Assembly: GCA_029856425.1 (NCBI GenBank)
Contig: JAHQWZ010000055.1
Coordinates: 1 to 9,570 of the forward strand
Origin: Candidatus Thorarchaeota archaeon
GTDB lineage: Archaea > Asgardarchaeota > Thorarchaeia > Thorarchaeales > Thorarchaeaceae
Reading direction: 5' to 3'
DNA length: 9,570 nucleotides
Shown one piece after another: positions 1 to 7,400 of this stretch (the first letter of the stretch is position 1; every line of letters starts with the position of its first letter). The notes below the pieces were generated by a model. The model did no database searches and was not told the origin of the DNA. It was given only the letters and a program-made list of their open reading frames with translations. The position numbers and the translations under genes were made by a program.

Positions 1-313
1 AGCTGCCCTCGAGGAATATCTCACCAATCGAAGCAGAGTCCAAATCCGGATCTGTTAGATAGTTCCTAGTTACTACACCAGTGGGGTCAAAGATTTCCGT
101 CCACTGTGGCGCCATGAATCTTGGGCCAACCTTAACAGACGGGGATGGGTCGTGAGTAGCAAAGACCGGAGCCCCGACGGCCATGACAATGAACAATATC
201 AGTGCAAGGATTCCAATTACTCCCATTCTGTGCTTACGATATTCCCGCCAAAATCCAGTAATGGCAATATACCAGCTACTACCTCTCAAACGTCCTTCCT
301 TTGAAGCTGACAA
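1..313 (-). CDS. dppC: Oligopeptide/dipeptide ABC transporter permease, DppC/OppC type (N-terminal part only)
   Basis: This is an inner-membrane permease subunit of a peptide-type ABC importer. Only the first 104 codons are present, and the frame stays open off the left edge. The start is TTG at 313-311, chosen because a clean GGAGGT lies six bases upstream. The N-terminus is cytoplasmic and basic (WREYRKHRMG, about residues 22-31). One strong membrane helix follows (about 31-52, GVIGILALILFIVMAVGAPV), ending in FATHDP, the usual start of the OppC_N domain. After the helix comes a hydrophilic stretch (about 55-104, containing GPRFMAPQWTEIFDP). It is longer than in Escherichia coli DppC before the expected TM domain, so an external insert is likely. 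The binding-protein-dependent transport domain lies beyond the window. It probably works with the ATPases encoded rightward from 1073. Confidence in the family is high; peptide specificity is inferred. Confidence 0.88.
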   Translation of the reverse strand, partial: MSASKEGRLRGSSWYIAITGFWREYRKHRMGVIGILALILFIVMAVGAPVFATHDPSPSVKVGPRFMAPQWTEIFDPTGVVTRNYLTDPDLDSASIGEIFLEGS

Positions 314-390
314 GGGGCAACCTCCGCTATGGGGCTTCAGGAGATACCAGCAATAAAACGGGCGTTCCTGAATCATTTGACAACTTTGAG

Positions 391-400
391 GTCACCTGAC
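391..400. promoter_or_regulatory. Short dyad GTCA-CC-TGAC next to the dppC TATA box
   Basis: GTCACCTGAC is an inverted repeat of GTCA arms around two bases. It lies between the candidate TATA box (405-414) and the expected transcription start of the dppC-type gene, where an archaeal repressor would bind. Its last eight bases (CACCTGAC) recur at 995-1002, just after the candidate TATA box of dppD. The regulatory role is inference. Confidence 0.25.
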
Positions 401-404
401 GGAC

Positions 405-414
405 CTATAAAAAA
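405..414 (-). promoter_or_regulatory. Candidate archaeal TATA box for the dppC-type gene
   Basis: Read on the minus strand this is TTTTTTATAG, preceded by purine-rich ACGAAGCC that could act as a BRE. A start site about 25 bases downstream (near 380) would give a leader of roughly 65 bases ending in the GGAGGT ribosome site. The T-run could instead, or also, end transcripts of the upstream small membrane-protein gene. No experiment supports either reading. Confidence 0.4.
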
Positions 415-488
415 GGCTTCGTTTTCCCGTACACGTTATTAGTTTAACGGAACCAGCAATCGATAACCCTAACAGATAATTATAATCA

Positions 489-845
489 CTATTCGGTTTC
501 ATCGAAGGACTCCTTGAAGGGATCAGGGTCAGCAATGTCATCTTCGTCAACTCCCTCCGTGGATGATGTGTCACCTTGTCCTTTTATCCTTGCCTGTCGA
601 TCTTTTACGATTTGTTTTGTCCTTCTTGCAGAGGCCCACAGATCAGCAAAGATCATTCCTACTATGAACACTGTGAGTGAGCCAGTAAGAGCGATGACTG
701 TCCCTATGAATCTCAAGTAAGGATGCGCCAAGATCAGAAGCAGACCCCCAGCTATGAGAATAACCGGAATCAGAAGTATTCGTTTCCTGGGCTCCCTTTT
801 CGTCCTTGGAAATGCTCTTACTTCCATAGCAATCATTGATTGCAA
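489..845 (-). CDS. Small two-helix membrane protein of unknown function
   Basis: The 118-residue product is not a family I recognise. It has a basic N-terminus (RTKREPRKR, about 14-22) and two hydrophobic helices at about 23-42 and 46-67, split by a short HPYLR turn. A strongly basic segment follows (RRTKQIVKDRQARIK, about 74-88), then a very acidic tail (about 100-118, EDDIADPDPFKESFDETE). The charge pattern predicts a hairpin with both ends in the cytoplasm. I chose the TTG start at 845-843 because AAAGGAG (860-854) lies eight bases upstream. In-frame ATG codons at 836 and 827 would shorten it to 115 or 112 residues. A perfect palindrome covers the TTG start. The gene sits between the divergent halves of the peptide transporter, on the dppC strand with a 175-base gap. 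A role in that transporter is possible but unproven. Confidence 0.7.
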   Translation of the reverse strand: MQSMIAMEVRAFPRTKREPRKRILLIPVILIAGGLLLILAHPYLRFIGTVIALTGSLTVFIVGMIFADLWASARRTKQIVKDRQARIKGQGDTSSTEGVDEDDIADPDPFKESFDETE

Positions 846-850
846 TCAAT
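835..850. repeat. Perfect 16-bp palindrome over the start of the small membrane-protein gene
   Basis: ATTGATTGCAATCAAT equals its own reverse complement and is centred inside the TTG start codon of the minus-strand gene. It could be a binding site for a dimeric regulator. In the mRNA it could fold as a six-base-pair stem with a UGCA loop that contains part of the start codon. The palindrome is read directly; either function is inference. Confidence 0.45.
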
Positions 851-853
851 TTG

Positions 854-860
854 CTCCTTT
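854..860 (-). promoter_or_regulatory. Ribosome binding site deciding the TTG start of the small membrane protein
   Basis: Minus-strand AAAGGAG sits eight bases before the TTG at 845-843. It would be 17 bases from the next in-frame ATG, which is why TTG is preferred. If the palindrome at 835-850 folds, the effective distance to that ATG would shrink, so the downstream start is not excluded. Confidence 0.5.
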
Positions 861-981
861 TACAATTTTCGAACAGAGCGCCTCCTCGAATTGCTGAAGA
901 AGCCTATCCGAATGGGTTGTATTGAATTTGAGATATTGAAAACAGAATATTTGCTTATACTCACGTGCTTCTGTCGTTAGG

Positions 982-989
982 TATTTAAG
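982..989 (+). promoter_or_regulatory. Candidate TATA box for the dppD-dppF genes
   Basis: TATTTAAG lies about 85 bases before the dppD start and would place transcription initiation near 1010, with a leader of about 60 bases. CACCTGAC at 995-1002 follows five bases later and matches the sequence beside the dppC promoter. A second AT-rich candidate is the TTGCTTATAC at 951-960. The rest of the 227-bp divergent region (846-1072) shows only a five-base stem, CCGAG/CTCGG (1035-1058), and no gene. Confidence 0.3.
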
Positions 990-1072
990 AAGTGCACCTG
1001 ACTCCCCCAACTCAGTAGGGATAGGATTACGTACCCGAGATAATAATCCGACCCTCGGCGGAGATAGGAATT

Positions 1073-2062
1073 ATGCCGCTGCTTGACATTAGGAATCTAC
1101 GGATGTATTATCAAATACAGAAAGGTCTAGTGAAGGCGGTAGATGACGTCTCTCTTGCCCTTGAACTAGGCGAGTCTATTGGACTGGCTGGTGAGAGCGG
1201 CTGTGGAAAAAGCAGTCTTGCCTACTCGATAATGCAGCTTCTTCCTCCAGCTGCAAATATAGTCGGAGGCAACATCTACTTCAAGGGAGAAGACCTGTTG
1301 GGCAAGAGCGCAAAAGAAATGCGAGATGTCAGGTGGAAGAATGTAGCAATCGTTTTCCAGGGCGCGATGAACGCGCTAAATCCAGTGTTCGAGATTGGAG
1401 AACAGATTGCAGAAGCTATTCTGATGCACGAGAGCGTGACTGAAGAAGAGGCACTCGACCGATGCGCCAAATTGTTTGAGATGGTTGGTCTTGATCCAAG
1501 CAGAATTCATAATTATCCTCATGAGTTCTCAGGTGGAATGCGGCAAAGGGCGATGATTGCAATGGCTCTTGCCTGTAATCCGGACTTGGTGATCGCGGAT
1601 GAGCCTACTACGGCCTTGGATGTCACGATACAGGCACAGATTCTGAAATTGATGCAGAAGCTTCAGAAGGACCTTGGACTTTCGTTGATTCTAATCACTC
1701 ACGATCTCAGTGTCATTGCGGAAAGCTGTGATAAGACGGCCATTATGTATGCTGGCCAGATTGCTGAGCTAGCCGATGTCGTTTCTGTGTTTAAGGAGCC
1801 AATCCACCCCTACGCCACAGGACTGGTAGGTGCAATTCCAAGCATGATTAAGGCTGAGAAGAAGAAACTAACATCTATTCCAGGATCGCCACCTGATCTG
1901 ATTAATCCGCCTCCAGGATGCAGATTCCATCCGCGCTGTCCTTATGCTCAGGACATCTGTTCCAGAGAAAAGCCATCATTTGATGAGATCGACCCTGGCA
2001 GGTTCGTGGCTTGTCACTTTGCTGAGCAGCTAAGGGGTGAAATCAAAGTAGATTTGGAGTGA
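1073..2062 (+). CDS. dppD: Peptide ABC transporter ATP-binding protein, DppD/OppD type
   Basis: This is a cytoplasmic ATPase powering import by a Dpp/Opp-type transporter, normally as a heterodimer with the DppF-type subunit encoded next. The 329-residue length is typical. Motifs in order are: Walker A GESGCGKS (40-47), Q-loop glutamine in VFQGAMNALNP (Q96), signature FSGGMRQR (152-159), Walker B LVIADEP (172-178), D-loop ALD (181-183) and switch histidine in ITHD (H210). The QGAMNALNP Q-loop and FSGGMRQR signature are the forms usual for DppD rather than DppF. The C-terminal oligopeptide-transporter extension (about 245-318) contains GCRFHPRCPYAQDIC, with cysteines 283, 289, 296 and 314. Four such cysteines hold an iron-sulfur cluster in reported mycobacterial Opp/Dpp structures. 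The ATG at 1073 has GGAG nine bases upstream. dppF follows after seven bases, so the two are surely co-transcribed. The substrate cannot be read from the sequence. Confidence 0.95.
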   Translation: MPLLDIRNLRMYYQIQKGLVKAVDDVSLALELGESIGLAGESGCGKSSLAYSIMQLLPPAANIVGGNIYFKGEDLLGKSAKEMRDVRWKNVAIVFQGAMNALNPVFEIGEQIAEAILMHESVTEEEALDRCAKLFEMVGLDPSRIHNYPHEFSGGMRQRAMIAMALACNPDLVIADEPTTALDVTIQAQILKLMQKLQKDLGLSLILITHDLSVIAESCDKTAIMYAGQIAELADVVSVFKEPIHPYATGLVGAIPSMIKAEKKKLTSIPGSPPDLINPPPGCRFHPRCPYAQDICSREKPSFDEIDPGRFVACHFAEQLRGEIKVDLE

Positions 2063-2063
2063 T
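2056..2063 (+). promoter_or_regulatory. Strong ribosome binding site for dppF, overlapping the dppD stop
   Basis: GGAGTGAT matches the archaeal anti-SD complement GGAGGTGAT with one base missing. It ends six bases before the ATG at 2070 and contains the dppD stop codon (2060-2062), favouring coupled translation. An ATG at 2062 overlapping that stop closes after three codons, so 2070 is the real start. Confidence 0.75.
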
Positions 2064-2069
2064 GCAGCG

Positions 2070-3131
2070 ATGACAGTCGATGAATCAAGTATTTTTCAGC
2101 AATCAGCCAATATCCAAGACGGCGAACCTCTAATCAAGGTCAGAAACTTGAGAAAATGGTTTCCCGTGAACACAGGTTTTCTTTCATCTATTCTTTACAA
2201 GCAAGAGTTGTATGTAAAAGCAATAGACGGAGTAACCTTTGATATTGTCAAGGGAGAGGTACTAGTACTTGCCGGCGAGTCAGGATGCGGAAAGACCACC
2301 ACAGGGCGATGCATCCTCTATCTGGAGATTCCGACGGATGGCCAGGTAGTCTATGCTGGTCGCGACTTAGCGACATTGGATAGAAACGAGATCAAAGAAT
2401 TACGCCGGAGAATGCAAATTACTTTCCAAGACCCCTATGAATCACTCAATCCAAAACAGAGCATCTACAGTATAATTTCAGAGCCTTTGACAGTGCACAA
2501 GATTCCACTTTCTGTCATCGAAAAGAAAAAGCGGGTGTTGGAAGCGATGGAGAGCGTTGCACTTATCCCCGCAGAAGACTACATTGACAGGTACCCGCAC
2601 GAACTATCAGGCGGGCAGCGACAGAGGATATCTGTGGCAAGAGCGCTTATCCTTCATCCAGAGTTTATGGTAGCAGATGAGCCAGTATCAATGCTTGACG
2701 TATCTATCCGAGCAGAGATCCTGAACCTACTGTTGGATATTAGGGAGAAATTTGGTCTGACCTATTTATTCATTACACACGATTTGGCCGTTGCCACCTA
2801 CATTGCTGACAGAATAGGAATCATGTATCTCGGAAAAGTGATGGAGATTGGTTCTTCCCACGAGGTCGCCTTCAATCCATTACACCCATATACCCGAGCA
2901 CTCATATCAGCAGTGCCATCTGGTGACCCTACAGTCAAACGGCGAGCCGAATCACTGAAGGGCGAACCTCCGAGTCCGATCAATGTTCCGCCAGGTTGTA
3001 GGTTCCATCCTAGATGCCCTTACGCTCAGGAGATATGCATGCGGGAGATACCAGAAGACAGAGATATGGGAGAGGGCCATTTTGTTGCCTGCCACTTTGC
3101 CGGCGAATTGGGCGATTCTTCTCAGTTCTGA
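2070..3131 (+). CDS. dppF: Peptide ABC transporter ATP-binding protein, DppF/OppF type
   Basis: This is the second ATPase of the peptide importer, 353 residues, expected to pair with the DppD-type subunit under the membrane permeases. Motifs are: Walker A GESGCGKT (69-76), Q-loop TFQDPYESLNP (Q120), signature LSGGQRQR (179-186), Walker B FMVADEP (199-205), D-loop SMLD (207-210) and switch histidine H237 in ITHD. FQDPYESLNP and LSGGQRQR are the DppF/OppF versions. A short insert after the first strand (about 33-50, VNTGFLSSILYKQELYVK) matches the longer N-terminus seen in many OppF/DppF proteins. The C-terminus repeats the cysteine module GCRFHPRCPYAQEIC with C310, C316, C323 and C341. All catalytic residues are present. 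The following gene starts 87 bases later on the same strand with no visible terminator, so readthrough into the 145-residue gene is possible. Confidence 0.95.
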   Translation: MTVDESSIFQQSANIQDGEPLIKVRNLRKWFPVNTGFLSSILYKQELYVKAIDGVTFDIVKGEVLVLAGESGCGKTTTGRCILYLEIPTDGQVVYAGRDLATLDRNEIKELRRRMQITFQDPYESLNPKQSIYSIISEPLTVHKIPLSVIEKKKRVLEAMESVALIPAEDYIDRYPHELSGGQRQRISVARALILHPEFMVADEPVSMLDVSIRAEILNLLLDIREKFGLTYLFITHDLAVATYIADRIGIMYLGKVMEIGSSHEVAFNPLHPYTRALISAVPSGDPTVKRRAESLKGEPPSPINVPPGCRFHPRCPYAQEICMREIPEDRDMGEGHFVACHFAGELGDSSQF

Positions 3132-3218
3132 GCCACCCAAAGGTCAATTAGCATCTGCGTTTTCATTCGATACCCAAGGCACACATGCGAGTAAGGAATT
3201 GCTCCTCGAGGGGATGAA

Positions 3219-3656
3219 ATGAGGGACACAACTGATCAATCCAAGTTTCTCAAGGCAATCAAGAAATGTCTCTCAGATGCTCATGGGTTCTTCCAAGATG
3301 CGATGGATGCTCTTGACGAAATAGGGCAAGCTTCGCCTCGCACAGGTATGACCGGAATCTTTGGTGGAATCGCATTGAAAAATTCGGAAGGCAGCTATAG
3401 AGTCGCCATAATCAAGCTTAATGCTGCTGAGAAAAGCCTAGAACCATTGGCTAAGAGAATAAAGGATGGACGAGTCAACGAATCCCACTTCAAAGATCCG
3501 AAAGCGCTTCTCCTTTTGAAAGACATTTTGGATTTTGATTATCAGATTCTAATGAACCTCTTGCTAGAACGCCGCGGAAGAGAATCAGTTTGGTTTCGCT
3601 TGAGAGAGTTGAGTCAGAAGACTGAAGAAAGCTTTGGTCTAGTTGAAGATGCATGA
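3219..3656 (+). CDS. Hypothetical 145-residue helical protein
   Basis: I do not recognise a family. The product lacks a signal peptide, membrane segment or cysteine motif (one cysteine, C17). It looks largely alpha-helical: an amphipathic helix at about 5-36, a glycine-rich break (RTGMTGIFGGIAL, about 41-53), then helices at about 59-83, 93-117 and 120-140. Alternating leucines and charged residues suggest a helical bundle or oligomeric adaptor. The ATG at 3219 has GAGGGGAT (3208-3215) upstream, one mismatch from the SD consensus, so translation should be good. It is the first of three rightward genes (with 3769 and 4451) after the transporter ATPases, separated from the second by 112 bases. 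A partner role for the large ligase-like protein is a guess from position only. Confidence 0.72.
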   Translation: MRDTTDQSKFLKAIKKCLSDAHGFFQDAMDALDEIGQASPRTGMTGIFGGIALKNSEGSYRVAIIKLNAAEKSLEPLAKRIKDGRVNESHFKDPKALLLLKDILDFDYQILMNLLLERRGRESVWFRLRELSQKTEESFGLVEDA

Positions 3657-3768
3657 TTGTTGACTGAGTAAAATGTACAGCCAACAAGAATAATAACTTA
3701 TCATTGGCAGTCAGTAATGTAGGGCTAAGACTCGAGAGCTGTCAAAGTTCAGAAAGAGAGTAACACAG
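3657..3768 (+). promoter_or_regulatory. 112-base spacer with a weak AT-rich promoter-like stretch
   Basis: No gene fits here. AATAATAACTTAT around 3689-3701 could serve as a TATA region for the next two genes. A bulged inverted repeat is also present: TGACT (3661) with AGTCA (3709), and inside it GCCAA (3680) with TTGGC (3704). No T-rich terminator is visible, so the spacer may simply be part of one long transcript. Confidence 0.22.
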
Positions 3769-4470
3769 GTGAAAATACGATTATCCAAAGAACTTGAGAG
3801 AACGGTGGAGGTACTTCGAGGGGTGTTGAGAAGAGTTTCCGACCTCAATAAGGCATTAGAGCCGATAGAGAGCTCGCTCAGTGCTGTAGACTTCGCGGAG
3901 AGTGGAATCTATGTTCTTGGAATGTCTGCTGGAGTGGTTTGCTTCCCAACTGCGCTCATTGAAGGAGACCCAATGAAACCAATCCTAGACGATGCCAGAT
4001 CAAGAAACGCAAAAATGCCCTCGATTGTTGAGGCTGACGATCCTGAAGAATCAAGGAGCACGTGTGAACGTGTCGTCAGAATGTTGAAGAGGGAAATATG
4101 GAATCAGAGAGAAGTGATCCTAAAGCCCAGCTATGTGTTAGTAGTAAGATGGGACTATATGTTTGAAGATTTGGAAAACAGCGAAACAGTCATTGTTGGC
4201 AAACGGTACGTTTCAGGTTCAAAAGATGGCTTAAGGAGGCTTACCAAACAACTAAGAAGAATCGGATTTTCCATAATTGAAGACTCTGGCCAATATGGTG
4301 GAGGACCCATGACATTTCAACTCATACAAGAATTCTCCAAATCAGGATCATTGCTAGTTGTTCAGCTCACCTTCTCTCATGCCGCAGCCAGAGATGAGGC
4401 AAAGATATTTGCAATGCTAGAGATGTTGTCTTCTTTCCAGGTGCAATCCCATGACAGATATCATTCCTGA
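3769..4470 (+). CDS. Hypothetical 233-residue protein upstream of the ligase-like gene
   Basis: No family is recognised. An N-terminal charged helix (about 5-38) leads to a hydrophobic strand-like stretch, IYVLGMSAGVVCFP (47-60). A helical acidic/basic region follows (about 68-112). The C-terminal half appears alpha/beta: YVLVVRWDY (122-130), ETVIVGKRYV (139-148), a basic helix (151-164), FSIIED (167-172), a glycine loop GQYGGGP (174-180), MTFQLIQEF and LLVVQLTF (195-202), then a final helix. No membrane segment or signal is present. The start is GTG at 3769, without a strong SD (only GAGAG-like purines about eight bases away), so it is less certain than the reading frame. The next internal start options lie well inside the first helix. 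The gene overlaps the 1146-residue gene by 20 bases, implying translational coupling and probably a shared complex or pathway. Confidence 0.7.
   Translation: MKIRLSKELERTVEVLRGVLRRVSDLNKALEPIESSLSAVDFAESGIYVLGMSAGVVCFPTALIEGDPMKPILDDARSRNAKMPSIVEADDPEESRSTCERVVRMLKREIWNQREVILKPSYVLVVRWDYMFEDLENSETVIVGKRYVSGSKDGLRRLTKQLRRIGFSIIEDSGQYGGGPMTFQLIQEFSKSGSLLVVQLTFSHAAARDEAKIFAMLEMLSSFQVQSHDRYHS
4439..4443 (+). promoter_or_regulatory. Ribosome binding site for the large ligase-like gene, inside the 233-residue gene
   Basis: AGGTG lies seven bases before the ATG at 4451 and favours that start. An alternative ATG at 4481 (residue 11) would begin directly at the conserved domain and remove the overlap with the upstream gene. 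Its own upstream purines (AAGAGTGAG) sit too close to the codon to be a normal SD. Confidence 0.4.
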
Positions 4471-7400
4471 AAAGAGTGAGATGCGCCTGCCCTTTATCCA
4501 TGGAATAGAGGTAGAACTTCAGGTCATAAAGAAGGATGGATCCTGGATCAAGGGAGAAGAAATCCTGATTATCTTTGACAGGTTAATCTCAAATGCAAAA
4601 GCGTTGCTTGATAAGAGGATACAGACAGCTAGGGTAGAGTCTGTCAAGAGAAAATACAAACATTCTAGCCAGACGGAGGAAGGAGAAAGAGGCTCTAGAG
4701 TAGTGGTGCTCTACGAGAATCCAAAGGGAAAGCCGACAGAGTTTACACTCCTCGGACATGATCCAAACGTAACGAGTCTGACTTGGATACTTGAAATCGC
4801 AACGCCTCCATGCACATCTCTTCAGGAATTGGCTTGGTGGATTCAGACCCTTATTGCTATATCGTATGAGTCACTTCCCAAAGAGTCTCGAGCGATTCTC
4901 ATCTCAACCGGGCTGAATCCTGCACAGGAGTATCTCAAGAACCTCTCCTTTGGGGAGCATCATCATATTCTTGGTCCTGATGTGGATGATCAAATCCGAC
5001 TTGCAGTTTACAATATGTTCCGGAACTTCATCCCTCATCTCATTGCCCTGTCAGTAAATTCTCCTTTTGAGAATAAGAAACCGACTGATATTGTGGAGAT
5101 AGATGATGCTGGCAGGACACGGGCGCCAAGATGCAAGAGATCAATTCGACTCTTTAGAAATACTACACAGCTTGGGCCAACAAACGAGTTCGAATTGATA
5201 CCATATATGTTGCAGCCTGACAAGGAGGCTTTTGCGCGGCATGTGAATCGTAGCTACTCCAGAATGGTCGATATGTATCCGTTTCATCGATTGGGTACTG
5301 TAGAACTGAGGATTTTCGACACTCAGCTCTCGATACCTAGGAGGGTGGGCATAGCCCTGATTCTCCAAGCTCTTGCTCTAAAGGCCAAGAAGATGGTACT
5401 AAACGGCGAGAAGATACCAGATGCTGGAGCAAAATCCCTTGCGATTAATCGAGAATCGGCTGTATCAGCAGGACTCTGGGGACCGTTCCATCCGGGCGTC
5501 CAAACGGATAATCCGGAATTCATGCATATCTATAATCACACTGTGGATGATGAGGGGTTAACTGACGATAGGAAGAAAAACAGATTCATGGGCGACGCAG
5601 TAGCATCAATGCTTTACCTCATTCGTAGTGAACTGGAGGAACTGGACGCTGTTGACAATCCTTTCTTGCAGCCGATTTTTGTTTCTGTGTTCGGTAGTGA
5701 GGTAGTACCTCCTAGGACAACTGGAGCGGACTTCCAGCTGGATGTTTATGCCAAATCAGAGATGAACATGGTTGTGCTGTTGAAGAGCCTAGCAGGCATC
5801 ACTAGGGAATGCTGTACAAATTGGGTATATGATCCACTTGAAGGCACGCCAAAACTACCAACATGGCTCTGCTGGTGGACAGGCCTTGAGCCAGAGATAT
5901 TGACCGATATTGAGCAGGTTTTTGCGGGGCAGGAAGCTGAATTCATCGTTTCGCTCAGGAATTCTGGTGAACGTCCTCTCTTCAACCTAGGAGTAGATTT
6001 CATAATAGAAGATTCAGACAGGAATATTGTACACAAGGGCGTGCGTGTGGTCCCCGAGATTAGTTCGGGACAAATTCATTCAGAGCGAATAGCATTTCAG
6101 ACCAGCAAAGAAGTGACTGCTTATAACATCATAATATCAATTGGATTAGCTGGAAAGCGAATTCAACTGACAGGAACGATTAACACTTATTGGATGAAGG
6201 GGAATATTAGACCAGGGACAACAACTCAGTTCTCAGATGGAAAAACCCCTGTTCTATACACTGGTGATATTGAAACAAACTTTCCTGAATCCACCGATGT
6301 GACATGCGATATTGCAGTTATCGCTCCCAACAAGCATAAGGTTCTCGCTATTGTGACTGATAAATTAAGGGTTGAAAGCTTGGATACCCTGCTCTTTGAC
6401 CAAACGAGTCTTCCTCCCCTCATAGTTCCGCCCGATGCCTCGCATGGCGTTGAGCGATGCATATTGCGACTTAATCTTGTTGATGCTGAAGAAGAGCTCA
6501 TAACCTCAGTCACATCAAGACCGTTCTATATAGGATTCGCAAGAAAAGGGCCACAACTTCTTTTTGATGCAGATATAAAAGGAGTCTATTATCCAGGAGA
6601 CTTGGTGGTTGGGGAGATCGAGCTCGCATCGAGCAGGCATTCAATGAGTAAGGATGCATTTCTACTGGTGGAATTTCGTTCAGACTCCGGTGAGCATGTT
6701 GAGATATCCCGATGTGGTATGAAGGAGGTCATCGAAGCGCCAGTAAGATTCACTTGGAGAGTGCCCCCAATAGAATCAGATGAACTCTCTCATCGAGCAG
6801 GGGTGATTGTTTCATCAATTGTGGACAAGGGTAAGGAGATTGCTACTACCGAATCTGCTCGTTTCAGAATCGATCGTCTTGGAGTTGTCCTCAATATCGA
6901 TTCACTGAGAGTTCCAGATACGGCGCATATTGGAGGAAGAATTGCTGGATGGTTGAGAGTCAGGCGCAACACCGACCTAGGAGGCCCAGCTAGGTTGATT
7001 ATTGCCTTGAAATTCCCTGACGAGGAGGAGCAGATTCTAGTTGAACAAGGGATTAAACAGAGCAGGAATCTCTCATTGGCCTTTGGTCCAATAACCATTC
7101 CAAAACCAAAGGGTCAGAAGAAACCATCCAGAGTGACACTCATGGCAAGGCTGAAATTTGATGGCGCAGTCATAGACCAGAGGTCAACGGAAATAGCTTT
7201 GGCAGATGGCCCCGAGGGGCAAATTGCGAGTGTAAGCTTTGGAGGGATTCCAGCATTTGCTTTGCCGGATGAGGAAATTAGACCGGTTCTCCAAGTCACT
7301 AATATTACTGGTAAGAAACTGAAATACGATATTAGAATAGAATTAGAGTCAGTTGGAGGAACCGACATGCTCCTAAAGAGCTCTCGAACCTTGGAGCCAA

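Noticed and set aside
514..720. 68-codon plus-strand frame opposite the small membrane-protein gene
   Set aside because: The minus-strand frame has a ribosome site and a clear two-helix topology. The plus-strand reading is its complement and has no signal of its own.
1035..1058. CCGAG/CTCGG inverted repeat in the dppD leader, considered as a riboswitch or attenuator
   Set aside because: Only five base pairs with a 14-base loop and no conserved riboswitch core; this is common by chance.
1919..3050. Near-identical protein segment GCRFHPRCPYAQ in two places, considered as a DNA repeat or recombination site
   Set aside because: The DNA differs at many codon third positions. It reflects the common ancestry of DppD and DppF, not a mobile repeat.
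2983..3222. 79-codon plus-strand frame overlapping the end of dppF
   Set aside because: Its first half is an alternative frame of the conserved DppF cysteine module, and the rest is spacer up to the SD of the 3219 gene. It has no ribosome site of its own.
3661..3713. Compound inverted repeat TGACT/GCCAA with TTGGC/AGTCA, considered as a terminator
   Set aside because: A 14-base bulge and 19-base loop make it weak, and no T-run follows.
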